The translations under genes were made by a program, and so were the position numbers. 44,123 nucleotides of DNA, from positions 1 to 44,123 of the forward strand of contig JACVCB010000029.1 in the NCBI GenBank assembly GCA_016742255.1, given 5' to 3'. Every line of letters starts with the position of its first letter. Position 1 is the first letter of the stretch. Below the pieces are notes generated by a model, which was not told the origin of the DNA, ran no database searches, and saw nothing but the letters and a program-made list of their open reading frames with translations. Positions 18,095-26,372 of the stretch are shown piece after piece. The stretch comes from Leptospira sp. (lineage in GTDB: Bacteria > Spirochaetota > Leptospiria > Leptospirales > Leptospiraceae).

Positions 18095-19087
18095 TTGGAT
18101 TTTCATATCGGGAACAAAAGCATAACTAGAAACTCAAGTCCATATTTGGTAGCAGAAATTGGACTCAACCATAATGCCAATTTAGAAATTGGAAAACGTA
18201 CGATCGAAAAGGCAAAAGAATCAGGTGCCCATGCGGTTAAGTTCCAAACCTATCGCACAGAAGAGTTCATAGATGCCAAAAACCCTGATGTAAAGTTTTT
18301 ATTTGATATCTTCAAACAGTATGAATTGAATGAAACCTTTCATCGTGAATTCCAAAAAACAGCTTTGGATTTGGGACTCGATTTTTTTTCTACTCCCCTT
18401 TGTGATTCAGCTGTGGATTTATTATCAAGTCTCAATGTTCCTATTTATAAAATTGCATCAGGTGATATCGTCAACTTATCTCTGTTAAACAAAGTCATCA
18501 AAACAGGGAAACCTATCATTGTTTCCACTGGCGCTGCCTTACCAGAAGAAGTGATTCGTGCCATTTCTAAATTCCAAGATGAAAGGGTAGAAGTTTGTCT
18601 CTTACATTGTGTGTCCATGTACCCAACACCACTAGACAAAGTGAATTTACAATCCATTCCTTATTATTTGGACACAACAGATTTTGTTGTTGGATTTAGT
18701 GACCATTCCGATGGCACACTCGCTTCCACTCTCGCTATTGGATTTGGTGCTGTTGTCATCGAAAAACATTTCACTTTAGACCGAAACTTGGAAGGGCCAG
18801 ACCACACGATTTCGATGGATCCGATTTCCTTTCGTAAATTGGCAGAGGATACCAAACAAAGTTATCTCATGCGAGGAGTGTATGGAAAAAACACACATCC
18901 AGAAGAAACAAGTGGATGGTTTTATGGTCGTAGGTCTTTGTACAAACAAAACCAATCAGTGATGAGTTTACGACCTGCACTCCACACAAAAGACAATACT
19001 GTTTTAAATTCTTGGGAATTGGAAAAGGTGGGAGATCCTTCTCTTTTACCAGAAGGACCCATCCGATTGGCACCTAAAAGAACTTAG
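18095..19087 (+). CDS. NeuB-type sugar acid synthase (N-acetylneuraminate/nonulosonate synthase family)
   Basis: 330 residues. The TIM-barrel motifs are clear: VAEIGLNHNANLEIGKRTI, AHAVKFQTY, FFSTPLCDSAVDLL, YKIASGDIVN, GFSDHSDGTLAS and VIEKHFTLDR. The enzyme joins phosphoenolpyruvate to an amino sugar to make a nonulosonic acid. After GRRSLY the usual SAF (antifreeze-like) domain is short and not recognisable. The TTG start at 18095 is preceded by AGAGG (18084-18088), a good site. It lies 30 bases after feoB and is probably in that operon. Leptospira is known to make nonulosonic acids, but no partner gene (neuA, neuC) is nearby. Confidence 0.85.
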   Translation: MDFHIGNKSITRNSSPYLVAEIGLNHNANLEIGKRTIEKAKESGAHAVKFQTYRTEEFIDAKNPDVKFLFDIFKQYELNETFHREFQKTALDLGLDFFSTPLCDSAVDLLSSLNVPIYKIASGDIVNLSLLNKVIKTGKPIIVSTGAALPEEVIRAISKFQDERVEVCLLHCVSMYPTPLDKVNLQSIPYYLDTTDFVVGFSDHSDGTLASTLAIGFGAVVIEKHFTLDRNLEGPDHTISMDPISFRKLAEDTKQSYLMRGVYGKNTHPEETSGWFYGRRSLYKQNQSVMSLRPALHTKDNTVLNSWELEKVGDPSLLPEGPIRLAPKRT

Positions 19088-19099
19088 GTGCTGAAAGCA

Positions 19100-20332
19100 T
19101 TACATCTTTTGGATGATTTGTTCCAATAACGTTTTTAAGAATATTGGATTTGGTGTTCCACTTTCAATCTTACGATCGTTGATAAAAAGAGAAGGAGTGG
19201 ATTGGATATTTAATTTTTCTGCTTCGTCTATTTCTGCATTCAATTGGTTTTGAGCTTCTTTGGATGCCATACAGGCTTTTAATGAGGAAACATTGAGACC
19301 AATCAGGTTCGCTAAATTCACAACACTCGCACCTGAATGAGCCACACCCTTCTCTAAGTTATCATACAAACCACGATACATTGGTTCAAATTTTCCTTGT
19401 TTGTCTGCACAAATCGCAGCCATTGCAGCTACACAGGAAGTTGCCCCTGGTCTTGGTTGTTGCATGAGTCGGTTACAAGAACCATCTAAAGGAAAATTTT
19501 TATACACTACTTTTACCATTCCATCATACTCAGAAAGAACTGTGTGTAAAATATGGCTTGTATGAAGGCAATGTCCACAATTGTAATCAGCATACTTTAC
19601 GATTGTGATGGGTGCATCTTTTTTCCCAATGAATGGTGAACCTTGTGTTTTGATTCCAAGTGTTGGCTCTAAGAAAAAAGCATCAATCTTAGTTTGGATT
19701 TCCTTAGAATCCATTCCACGAGATGTAGCTAGTGTATTCGATGATTCACTTTTCACCCACATTTTACTAGAAGCAAATCCAACTGAAAAACTAAAAAAGA
19801 AAACGAGTCCAAATGTAGTAATCCCTTCTTTTAAAGAAGATGTTATATCTAACTTTGGTTTCCCTTCTGTTTTCCATAACAGAAACAAAATTGCTAATAG
19901 AGAGATGGTGACTAGGTATGTGACAAAACACAATTGGCAAATTGTGCCGATAATTCCCACAGAAATTCCAAAAAGAATTAGATCAAATATGAATCCTAAA
20001 ACCAAAACTGGGAACAGTAGAGAAATTAGTTTTGTGACTTCATCAGAACTTGTACTTTTAGAAATGAGATAAAATGCATAAGTGATTAATCCATAAAACC
20101 CAAACCCAAGTAAGGCGATAGGAACGTTGCCTAAAAATGGAACTCCAGGGATGGCTGAATAGGAACTTTCAGCGACTTTTAAACAAGAATCTCCACCACC
20201 TAATGCAGAACAAGCGGCTCCAGCTACATTATCAGTCCCAATTCCAAAATACTCTACTGCTAGTAGGAACGAAAAAAGAAGTCCTAAAACTCCTACGACG
20301 AGACCACCGATTGCCAAATTTTTACGATTCAT
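19100..20332 (-). CDS. VKOR-DsbA fusion, disulfide-bond-forming protein
   Basis: 410 residues. Residues 1-190 form a VKOR domain with five membrane segments, the loop cysteine pair C41/C50 and the quinone-side CxxC at C132-C135 (CQLC). Residues 225-410 are a periplasmic thioredoxin-fold DsbA domain with CGHC (C252-C255) and a cis-Pro segment QSTPSLFIN. The fused form passes electrons from substrate cysteines through DsbA and VKOR to quinone, replacing separate DsbA and DsbB. It starts 2 bases after hisA stops, so it is in the same transcript as the histidine genes, although it has no histidine-related role. Confidence 0.92.
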   Translation of the reverse strand: MNRKNLAIGGLVVGVLGLLFSFLLAVEYFGIGTDNVAGAACSALGGGDSCLKVAESSYSAIPGVPFLGNVPIALLGFGFYGLITYAFYLISKSTSSDEVTKLISLLFPVLVLGFIFDLILFGISVGIIGTICQLCFVTYLVTISLLAILFLLWKTEGKPKLDITSSLKEGITTFGLVFFFSFSVGFASSKMWVKSESSNTLATSRGMDSKEIQTKIDAFFLEPTLGIKTQGSPFIGKKDAPITIVKYADYNCGHCLHTSHILHTVLSEYDGMVKVVYKNFPLDGSCNRLMQQPRPGATSCVAAMAAICADKQGKFEPMYRGLYDNLEKGVAHSGASVVNLANLIGLNVSSLKACMASKEAQNQLNAEIDEAEKLNIQSTPSLFINDRKIESGTPNPIFLKTLLEQIIQKM

Positions 20333-20334
20333 TT

Positions 20335-21078
20335 CTACTTTTCCCTCTTTTGATTTAGAATCCTGATACTTTCTTTTAGATCTAATTTTCCTTCATAAAT
20401 GGCTTTACCTGTGATAGCTCCAAACAATTTTCCATTCGTTCTTTCAAATAAAGTTACCAAATCTTCAGTTTTAGAAACCCCACCAGAAGCAACCAATTGT
20501 AAATCAGGAAATTCATTAAGTAATTCAATGTACACATCTGTATTGGGCCCTTCCATCATTCCATCTTTGGATATGTCAGTGAAAATCACATGGCGGACTC
20601 CCATTCCATACATCGTCTTTAAAAAATCTTTATATAAAATTCCAGAATTGGTTTCCCAACCTTTCGTTCTCACATAACCATTCTTAGCATCAACGCCAAT
20701 GACAATCCTATTTTGCCCAAACATTTCTAAACCTTTTTCGACAACGTTCGGATCTTCCACAGCAACAGTGCCTAAAATAAAACGTGAAACTCCGAGCCCA
20801 TCATAGAATTTCATATTTTCGATAGAGCGAATTCCTCCACCTAGCTCAAGTTCGACGGAGCATTCTTCTTTAATTTTTTTGATTGTTTTTCCGTTTTCTG
20901 ATTTTCCAGTTTTTGCTGCATTTAAATCCACTATATGGATGAGAGTTGCACCCTGTTTTTCAAACACTTGGATCATTTTTTCAGGGGAAGAAGAATAAAC
21001 CGTTTTTTTAGCATAGTCTCCCTGTAATAGGCGGACTGCTTCATTGTCGAGTAAGTCAATTGCTGGTAATACTAACAT
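20335..21078 (-). CDS. hisA: HisA, phosphoribosylformimino-5-aminoimidazole carboxamide ribotide isomerase
   Basis: 247 residues, normal length. The fourth step of histidine synthesis (ProFAR to PRFAR). The N-terminal LVLPAIDLLDNEAVRLLQGDY carries the catalytic Asp in the AID motif, LELGGGIRS and SRFILGTVAV form the first phosphate site, and VASGGVSKTEDL with FGAITGKAIYEGK the second. The start and the hisH stop share a base, so the two are coupled. Confidence 0.95.
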   Translation of the reverse strand: MLVLPAIDLLDNEAVRLLQGDYAKKTVYSSSPEKMIQVFEKQGATLIHIVDLNAAKTGKSENGKTIKKIKEECSVELELGGGIRSIENMKFYDGLGVSRFILGTVAVEDPNVVEKGLEMFGQNRIVIGVDAKNGYVRTKGWETNSGILYKDFLKTMYGMGVRHVIFTDISKDGMMEGPNTDVYIELLNEFPDLQLVASGGVSKTEDLVTLFERTNGKLFGAITGKAIYEGKLDLKESIRILNQKREK

Positions 21079-21704
21079 TAAAGTTCGATAAAATTTTTAA
21101 GGATTCCAAGCCCAATTTTGTCTGATTTTTCTGGATGGAATTGAGTTCCAAAAATAGTTTCCTTTTCGACTACTGCTGGGAACGATTCTCCATAATAATG
21201 GCAGTTAGCTGTAATATCCAACCTATCTACACCAACTGGTCTATAGGAATGAATAAAATACATAAAGGATTCGTTTGGAATTCCTTTTAAAAGTTTTGTG
21301 TTCTTTTGTTTGATATCAAAGAGTTTGTTCCAACCCATATGAGGAACTTTGAGATTGGCTTTACCTTCAAACTTTCTGATTTTGCCTCTGATGAGTCCTA
21401 ATCCAGGAATTGTAGAACCAACTTTATTGGTTTCATCTGAATCTTCAAATAACACTTGATAACCGATACAAATACCAAATAAATATTTTTTAGCTGCGAC
21501 ATGTTCTTTGATGATAGAAACAAATCCTAACTCATTTAGGTTTTGCATCGCTTTATCAAAATGTCCATCACCTGGTAAAATGATTTTATCTGCCGATTTT
21601 ACTTTGTCCGGATCGTCAGTAAAAACAAAATCATCGGTGTATAAAGAAACTGCTTTTAATAAGGAATGGATATTCCCCATTCCAAAATCTAAAACTGCAA
21701 TCAC
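21078..21704 (-). CDS. hisH: HisH, glutamine amidotransferase subunit of IGP synthase
   Basis: 208 residues. The class I amidotransferase triad is visible: Cys79 in [11 protein letters not shown], and the late His and Glu in TQFHPEKS. The glycine-rich start [13 protein letters not shown] is typical for HisH. It frees ammonia from glutamine and passes it to HisF, which is not in this window. It overlaps hisB by 4 bases upstream and touches hisA downstream. Confidence 0.94.
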   Translation of the reverse strand: MIAVLDFGMGNIHSLLKAVSLYTDDFVFTDDPDKVKSADKIILPGDGHFDKAMQNLNELGFVSIIKEHVAAKKYLFGICIGYQVLFEDSDETNKVGSTIPGLGLIRGKIRKFEGKANLKVPHMGWNKLFDIKQKNTKLLKGIPNESFMYFIHSYRPVGVDRLDITANCHYYGESFPAVVEKETIFGTQFHPEKSDKIGLGILKNFIEL

Positions 21705-22294
21705 TCTAGCATTCCCTTTGTAGAAGGGATTTGGTCTTTGGCACCTGAATCAATCGAAATTGCTTGGCGTAATGCTTTTCCCAAGGCCTTAAATATAGAT
21801 TCGTGGATGTGGTGTCTGTTTTCACCATAATGTACCACAACATGGAGGTTCATTTTTGCGTTTAGTGCTAGTTTTTGTAAAAACTCTAACGTAAGTTCGG
21901 CGTCGTAAATTCCAAACTTCCCATCTAGTGCGGGTCCAGTATATTTAAAATAAAATCTTCCACCTAAGTCAACTGCCACAGTTGTCAAAACTTCATCCAT
22001 CGGAAGGGTGAAATTTCCATACCGAAAGATTCCTTTTTTGTCCCCGAGTTGGTTATGGATCATTTGTCCAAGTAAAATGGCTGTGTCTTCCACGGAATGG
22101 TGGCAATCAATACCAATGTCCCCACGAAGTTTTAAGTCCATGTCAATGAGACCGTGTTTGGCTATATGCGAGAGCATATGCTCAAAAAAAGGGATTTCTG
22201 TATCGAATGAATAAACACCACTGCCTCGGAGGTTTAGGTCCAAGCGGATGTCCGTTTCGGATGTTTTTCTGGATTCCACCATATTCCTAAGCAT
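21701..22294 (-). CDS. hisB: HisB, imidazoleglycerol-phosphate dehydratase
   Basis: 197 residues; a monofunctional dehydratase with no phosphatase half. Metal-binding histidine motifs are seen in [24 protein letters not shown] and, in the second repeat, [22 protein letters not shown]. It converts imidazole glycerol phosphate to imidazole acetol phosphate. The listed start is ATG at 22294; ATG at 22282 ([14 protein letters not shown]) is equally possible. A TTGACA hexamer at 22314-22319 could be its promoter -35 box, without a clear -10. hisH follows with a 4-base overlap. Confidence 0.93.
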   Translation of the reverse strand: MLRNMVESRKTSETDIRLDLNLRGSGVYSFDTEIPFFEHMLSHIAKHGLIDMDLKLRGDIGIDCHHSVEDTAILLGQMIHNQLGDKKGIFRYGNFTLPMDEVLTTVAVDLGGRFYFKYTGPALDGKFGIYDAELTLEFLQKLALNAKMNLHVVVHYGENRHHIHESIFKALGKALRQAISIDSGAKDQIPSTKGMLE

Positions 22295-22336
22295 GTTTGG
22301 TAGAAAACCCTGATGTCAAGAGAGAATGTAAACGAT

Positions 22337-22495
22337 TTAGGATGCGAGGCTCAAAACACCTACCAAATTATAACCAATAAATACCCAAAAACAATAAACC
22401 AATGCGACCAAAACAAAAACCAAAATCCGTTTCCAACGTGAGTCCAAATATGTCCCTCTATTGGGATTAACAAACCAGGTAAAAATCCTTCTCAA
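22337..22495 (-). CDS. Possible small membrane protein (52 residues)
   Basis: The 240-base stretch between hisB and the next gene holds a minus-strand reading frame whose C-terminal part looks like real protein: a basic segment (RGTYLDSRWKR) followed by a hydrophobic helix (ILVFVLVALVYCFWVFIGYN) and a short tail. There is no ATG; the only plausible start is the TTG at 22493-22495. The nearest purine-rich site (AGGAG) is 17 bases from it, which is too far. It lies 41 bases downstream of the 155-residue gene on the same strand and may be its operon partner. Confidence 0.4.
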   Translation of the reverse strand: MRRIFTWFVNPNRGTYLDSRWKRILVFVLVALVYCFWVFIGYNLVGVLSLAS

Positions 22496-22536
22496 TTTTT
22501 TAGGGAAATCCGCTCCTTTTTTCCTGAAATTTCCCT

Positions 22537-23004
22537 CTATTTTCCAAACCTTTGGTTGAACATTCGGATGAGTTCAGTAATCGAATCTTCCACATATTTA
22601 AAATGTTTAGGTTTCATGGGATCGAGTGGCATCATGTCATGGATCTTTTTATAACGATCGAAGGATTCACGAATGTATTCCATATACTTTTGGCTCGTGA
22701 TTCCATACCGTTTGAAAATCGCCTCGTTTTCGACAAACATTCGTTTGAATTCATCCGCATAATTGCCATCATTCAAAAAATAATACCGCAAATCTGATTT
22801 TGCCTGAGAAAAGGCAATGTCGATATTGGTGATGAATTTGGAAGATTTAGAAGTCTCAGTGACAACTTGGCTTTGTGAAGACAGTTTCGATGCTGCTTGT
22901 TCGATTGCCTTCTGCTCGGAAACTCGCTTTTCCTTTTCGAAGTCTTTTGCTAATTTTTCGCGTTTTAATACCTCATCCACAGAGGACTTTTTTTCTTCAG
23001 GCAT
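22537..23004 (-). CDS. Protein of unknown function, charged and helical
   Basis: 155 residues. The first 45 are Lys/Glu-rich and probably coiled coil (DEVLKREKLAKDFEKEKRVSEQKAIEQAASKL); the rest is predicted as amphipathic helix, with FKRMFVENEAIFKRYGI and YVEDSITELIRMFNQRFGK. No signal peptide or membrane segment. I do not recognise a family; it might be a small structural or adaptor protein. It is 49 bases downstream of the rhomboid gene on the same strand. Confidence 0.65.
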   Translation of the reverse strand: MPEEKKSSVDEVLKREKLAKDFEKEKRVSEQKAIEQAASKLSSQSQVVTETSKSSKFITNIDIAFSQAKSDLRYYFLNDGNYADEFKRMFVENEAIFKRYGITSQKYMEYIRESFDRYKKIHDMMPLDPMKPKHFKYVEDSITELIRMFNQRFGK

Positions 23005-23053
23005 AGTTTCATTATCCCCATCTCAAATGAGTGTCAAGGAATTAGACGAAAAA

Positions 23054-24007
23054 TTATTCCTGAACCTTTCGTAAGGCACAATTTGGCAACCACTCACACC
23101 GTAAACAAATGGGATCTTCGGTATTATACGTAGAGGGAGGGCAAATATTGGCGTTTTCTACTTGTAATGGTTGTAAATATTTTATGACCGAAGATCGATC
23201 TTTTTTGGTTTCAATTTGGCGTAAGACAGTTTCGTTGAGTTTTTTTTGGTCCAAAAACAAATCTTCCACAGGCACCACTTTTGGTTTTTGTTGCGAGACT
23301 GATTCAGATTGCCTTGGTGATTCCCATTCCATTCCTGGAAGGTATGGCATTGTTGTTGGTAAAAAATGTTTAGGAAAAAGTTTCACAAGTAACCATGCGG
23401 TCACGGCTCCGCCCAAATGGCAGGTATTCGAAATGGGTGCATTTCCAAATTGGGAAATCAAATACCCAATCACAAGTGATACCCAAACAGCATTTTTAGC
23501 CTTCACCGGGAAAATGAATAATAATAATTCTGCATTCGGATAAAACAAACCAAATAACGCGAGTAAGCCGAAGACTGCACCCGACGCACCAATTGTTTGT
23601 GAGGTCATGGACTCTAATATGGAAATTCCACCACCTAACATAAAGTTTAAATATGCGGAACCAACTACAAAAATACCCGCACCAATCTGTGATAAAAAAT
23701 ATAATATGATAAACTTAGTTTTCCCAATGATCGGAATGATATTACTTCCTAACATGTACATAGCATACATATTAAACAAAAGATGGATTGGTAATAATCC
23801 AACCTCATGTAAAAATCCGTAGGTTAGAATTTGCCAAATTTCGCCACTAAGTACGAAGTCAGGAGTGAGTCCAAATCGAAAGATCAATTGTTGGTTTGCG
23901 AAGTATTGTAAAAAAAAGATAACACAATTGAGGATTAAAATGACATTCAATGGATGAAGGATCGGATTCCCGAACAAACTAGGGCCCTGGCTTCGATTTC
24001 TACTCAT
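23054..24007 (-). CDS. Rhomboid-family intramembrane serine protease with C-terminal Cys cluster
   Basis: 317 residues with about six membrane segments in the first 220. The rhomboid features are HLLFNMYAMYMLG (second segment), the catalytic Ser in IGASGAVFGLLALFG and the catalytic His in CHLGGAVTAWLLVK. It cleaves membrane proteins inside the bilayer; the substrate is unknown. After the membrane part comes a polar tail ending in a Cys group, C-x11-C-x2-C-x5-C (residues about 288-309), which may bind zinc; this is extra to the rhomboid core. Confidence 0.88.
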   Translation of the reverse strand: MSRNRSQGPSLFGNPILHPLNVILILNCVIFFLQYFANQQLIFRFGLTPDFVLSGEIWQILTYGFLHEVGLLPIHLLFNMYAMYMLGSNIIPIIGKTKFIILYFLSQIGAGIFVVGSAYLNFMLGGGISILESMTSQTIGASGAVFGLLALFGLFYPNAELLLFIFPVKAKNAVWVSLVIGYLISQFGNAPISNTCHLGGAVTAWLLVKLFPKHFLPTTMPYLPGMEWESPRQSESVSQQKPKVVPVEDLFLDQKKLNETVLRQIETKKDRSSVIKYLQPLQVENANICPPSTYNTEDPICLRCEWLPNCALRKVQE

Positions 24008-24051
24008 GGTACTTCCAAAATTTAGAGTCTAGGGAAAGAAACAAGGGAAAT

Positions 24052-24083
24052 AAAAAAAGGGGGAATCCTTTCGGAAGCCCCCC
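24052..24083 (-). terminator. Rho-independent terminator of the Crp/Fnr gene
   Basis: On the minus strand a GGGGG/CCCCC stem with an inner GGA/TCC pairing is followed by seven T residues. It lies about 100 bases after the stop of the regulator gene at 24187, the last gene read towards it. Confidence 0.8.
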
Positions 24084-24086
24084 GGG

Positions 24087-24138
24087 AGTGATTTAAGGTA
24101 AAATCAGGCAACAGACCCTACCTTGATTATCAATCACT
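24087..24138. repeat. Interrupted inverted repeat after the Crp/Fnr gene
   Basis: AGTGATT (24087-24093) pairs with AATCACT (24132-24138), and inside it AAGGTA (24095-24100) pairs with TACCTT (24119-24124). It lies in the 3' untranslated part of the regulator transcript, just before the terminator, and could form a structured RNA end. Function unknown. Confidence 0.55.
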
Positions 24139-24186
24139 TCTACCATCGGAAATCCATGGCACTTGCTTAATAGCTGTGATAAAAAT

Positions 24187-24927
24187 TTAGGCAATTTTTG
24201 AGAGAGAATACAATGCATCTCTGTTCAGAATGTCGATGCGGTTTTTGTCGACAGAGATAAATTCTCTGGCTTTGAGATCCGAAAGGGCACGCACCAAGGT
24301 TTCCGTTTTTGTACCAATGAAAGTCGCAAGAACATCCCTTGTGACTTTTAATTCCACATGGTTTTTTCTTCCTTGTGCATTGTCTAAGACGATGAGGATC
24401 TCTGCTAATTTTTCATGGACTTGTTTGGTCCCAAGAGAGACCACATGTTCTTCCATCTCACGCCACTCTTTGGCCATTTGACGGAATACTTCTTTTTGGA
24501 AATTACTATCATCTTTGACAAGAGCATCGATGAGAGCTCCTGTGATGTAACAAGCATGAGTGTCTTCAACCGCAACAACATTGTGGTGGGAAATGGAATC
24601 GGAAATACAATCACGAAATCCGACCCAATCGCCAGGGCCACTCAAACGAAGTGTTTGTTCTTTGCCACTGGCAAGTTGCACATAACTGCGAACGAGTCCT
24701 GATTTGATGAAAAAAAATCCTTCGGCTTTTACACCGGCAGTGACGAGGTGTTTGCCACGAGGGAAGATCGTAAAATCTTTCCCTGCATTGATTCGTTCAA
24801 TTGTTTCATGGGCTGCACAATGGAGCACATTATGATTTTTATAATCACATAAAAAACAATCAGGATTGAGTGGAAGCTCAGACATCAAACTTTTATGTAA
24901 CCCCTTACCAGTCGCTTGTCGAGACAA
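24187..24927 (-). CDS. Crp/Fnr-family transcriptional regulator with N-terminal cysteines
   Basis: 246 residues. The cyclic-nucleotide-binding fold is at about 45-160, followed by a winged helix with VTRDVLATFIGTKTETLVRALSDLKAREFI (about 195-225), a typical Crp/Fnr reading head. Near the start C24-x2-C27-x9-C37 resembles the FNR iron-sulfur ligand set, and C107 or C126 could be the fourth ligand, which points to redox or oxygen sensing. It is on the minus strand 23 bases downstream of the crotonase gene start region's neighbour. An alternative start is Met15, still before the cysteines. A 3' hairpin and terminator follow. Confidence 0.85.
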   Translation of the reverse strand: MSRQATGKGLHKSLMSELPLNPDCFLCDYKNHNVLHCAAHETIERINAGKDFTIFPRGKHLVTAGVKAEGFFFIKSGLVRSYVQLASGKEQTLRLSGPGDWVGFRDCISDSISHHNVVAVEDTHACYITGALIDALVKDDSNFQKEVFRQMAKEWREMEEHVVSLGTKQVHEKLAEILIVLDNAQGRKNHVELKVTRDVLATFIGTKTETLVRALSDLKAREFISVDKNRIDILNRDALYSLSKIA

Positions 24928-24950
24928 AATTTTAGAAACTTTCTAAAATT

Positions 24951-25769
24951 TTATTTACCCTTAAACTTAGGATCTCGTTTTTCTATAATACTCTGGATGG
25001 TCTCTTTAAAGTCATCTGAGATAAAGTTTCGCGCTTGTGATTCTGCTTCTTTTTTCAATGCCGAATCCAACTGTTTCCAGGAGTACAAATTTTGTTTGAG
25101 TTCTTGTAAGGCAAGAGGAGCGGCTTTTGATAACGAAAGGGCAAGTTCCATAGCACGTTCATACACAGATGTTTTGGGAACGGCATCTAATGCAAGCCCC
25201 CACTCCTTAGCCATCTCCCCGTTAAACGTTTCACCAGTTAGCAGTAACCTACCACCTAAACTTTTTCCCAAAAGTTCCGGGGCAAGGAAACTCGATCCCA
25301 TTCCTGGGTGGATGCCCAATCGGACAAAATTAAACGAATACTTTCCATCACTTGCAAAAATACGTAAGTCACAACCAAACGTTAAGGAAAGACCTGCACC
25401 AATTGCATGTCCATTCACCGCAGCAATGACAGGGACCGGAAGTTTTCTGACGGACAAAAAGAAACCATAGAACTTTCTCATATCACGCCTGTTTTGCGAA
25501 AAACTTTTTTCAGAAAAAGATCGTAATAAATTCAAATCACCACCTGCGCAGAATACATCACTGCGACCAGAGATGATAACGGCTCTTGGTAATTTTTTCT
25601 GTTTGCGAATGGAATGAATGAGGTCGAAGAACTCTTCCCCCATTTTCCATGTCATGGAATTACGGGAAGAAGGGTTGTTTAAGAAGATGGAAAGAATGGT
25701 TCCATCTTCTGTTTCACGGGATTCTGTTTCTAGGAATTCATACTCTTTGGATTCAAATCGCGATTTCAT
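24951..25769 (-). CDS. Crotonase-family (enoyl-CoA hydratase/isomerase-like) protein lacking both catalytic Glu
   Basis: 272 residues, standard crotonase length. The CoA oxyanion motifs are intact: VFCAGGDLNLL and AAVNGHAIGAGLSL. Aligning NGHAIGAGLSLTFGCDLRIF with rat enoyl-CoA hydratase puts Ser128 where Glu144 stands and Phe148 where Glu164 stands, 20 residues apart in both. A hydratase is therefore unlikely. The segment FVRLGIHPGMGSS resembles the isomerase-like subgroup with other chemistry. Its start overlaps the upstream gene's end by 17 bases, so the pair is cotranscribed. Confidence 0.85.
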   Translation of the reverse strand: MKSRFESKEYEFLETESRETEDGTILSIFLNNPSSRNSMTWKMGEEFFDLIHSIRKQKKLPRAVIISGRSDVFCAGGDLNLLRSFSEKSFSQNRRDMRKFYGFFLSVRKLPVPVIAAVNGHAIGAGLSLTFGCDLRIFASDGKYSFNFVRLGIHPGMGSSFLAPELLGKSLGGRLLLTGETFNGEMAKEWGLALDAVPKTSVYERAMELALSLSKAAPLALQELKQNLYSWKQLDSALKKEAESQARNFISDDFKETIQSIIEKRDPKFKGK

Positions 25770-26319
25770 CTATCTGAAAGGATTCGTACCAGGCTTTATC
25801 TTGTAAAGATAAAGGTTTTTTCCCGATCTCCATATTTTCAAAGTAATTGAGTAAAATTTCTAAGTGTTGGCTTTCCATATTTTGATTTGGTAAAGCAGAA
25901 TCAATGCCTTTGCTAAACAATACATCAGCTCTGATTTTGTCTTTGTAGTGGTCTGGTTTTCCAGAGAAAATCAAATGGGAAGAAATCAAATCAAATCGGA
26001 TTGTATCGATGATCCTGCGGAGTGAATCTTCTGATTCTAAATAATAACGGGAAGCTACTTCCGTTTGGAAATAATCACCCCAAGTGATGAGATCAGGGAG
26101 AGATCCTGTTTTTTCCAAAATTTTCTTTTGTGCCTCTTCATCCGTATACAAACACCCGGCAAATCGTTCCACTATGGAATGGAGTTCTGACAGGATGGCT
26201 ACCTTTTCAGGATTTAAGAGTCCTTGTCGGATCATTGGCATCAGCTCAGGATTTACATGTTTGGGGAGAGTTAGTTCCATATACTTCCCATTTCGGCGGA
26301 TTCTGTCGTTTTCTGGCAT
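25753..26319 (-). CDS. Protein of unknown function
   Basis: 188 residues, no signal peptide or membrane segment, rich in charged helical stretches (PEKVAILSELHSIVERFAGCLYTDEEAQKKILEKTG and DSLRRIIDTIRFDLISSHLIF). I do not recognise a family. The start ATG at 26319 begins MPENDRIRRNGKYMEL. Its 3' end overlaps the crotonase gene by 17 bases, so translational coupling is likely. It is divergent from the PilZ-like gene across about 50 bases. Confidence 0.65.
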   Translation of the reverse strand: MPENDRIRRNGKYMELTLPKHVNPELMPMIRQGLLNPEKVAILSELHSIVERFAGCLYTDEEAQKKILEKTGSLPDLITWGDYFQTEVASRYYLESEDSLRRIIDTIRFDLISSHLIFSGKPDHYKDKIRADVLFSKGIDSALPNQNMESQHLEILLNYFENMEIGKKPLSLQDKAWYESFQIDEIAI

Positions 26320-26372
26320 ATTTTCTCTGCTAGAAAATCAGTTTTGGGCCTCTAAAAATCGATAATTTTAGT

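Noticed and set aside
24119..24136. FNR box TTGATTATCAA
   Set aside because: The halves TTGAT and ATCAA are one base apart instead of four, and the site lies after, not before, a gene; it is part of a hairpin arm.
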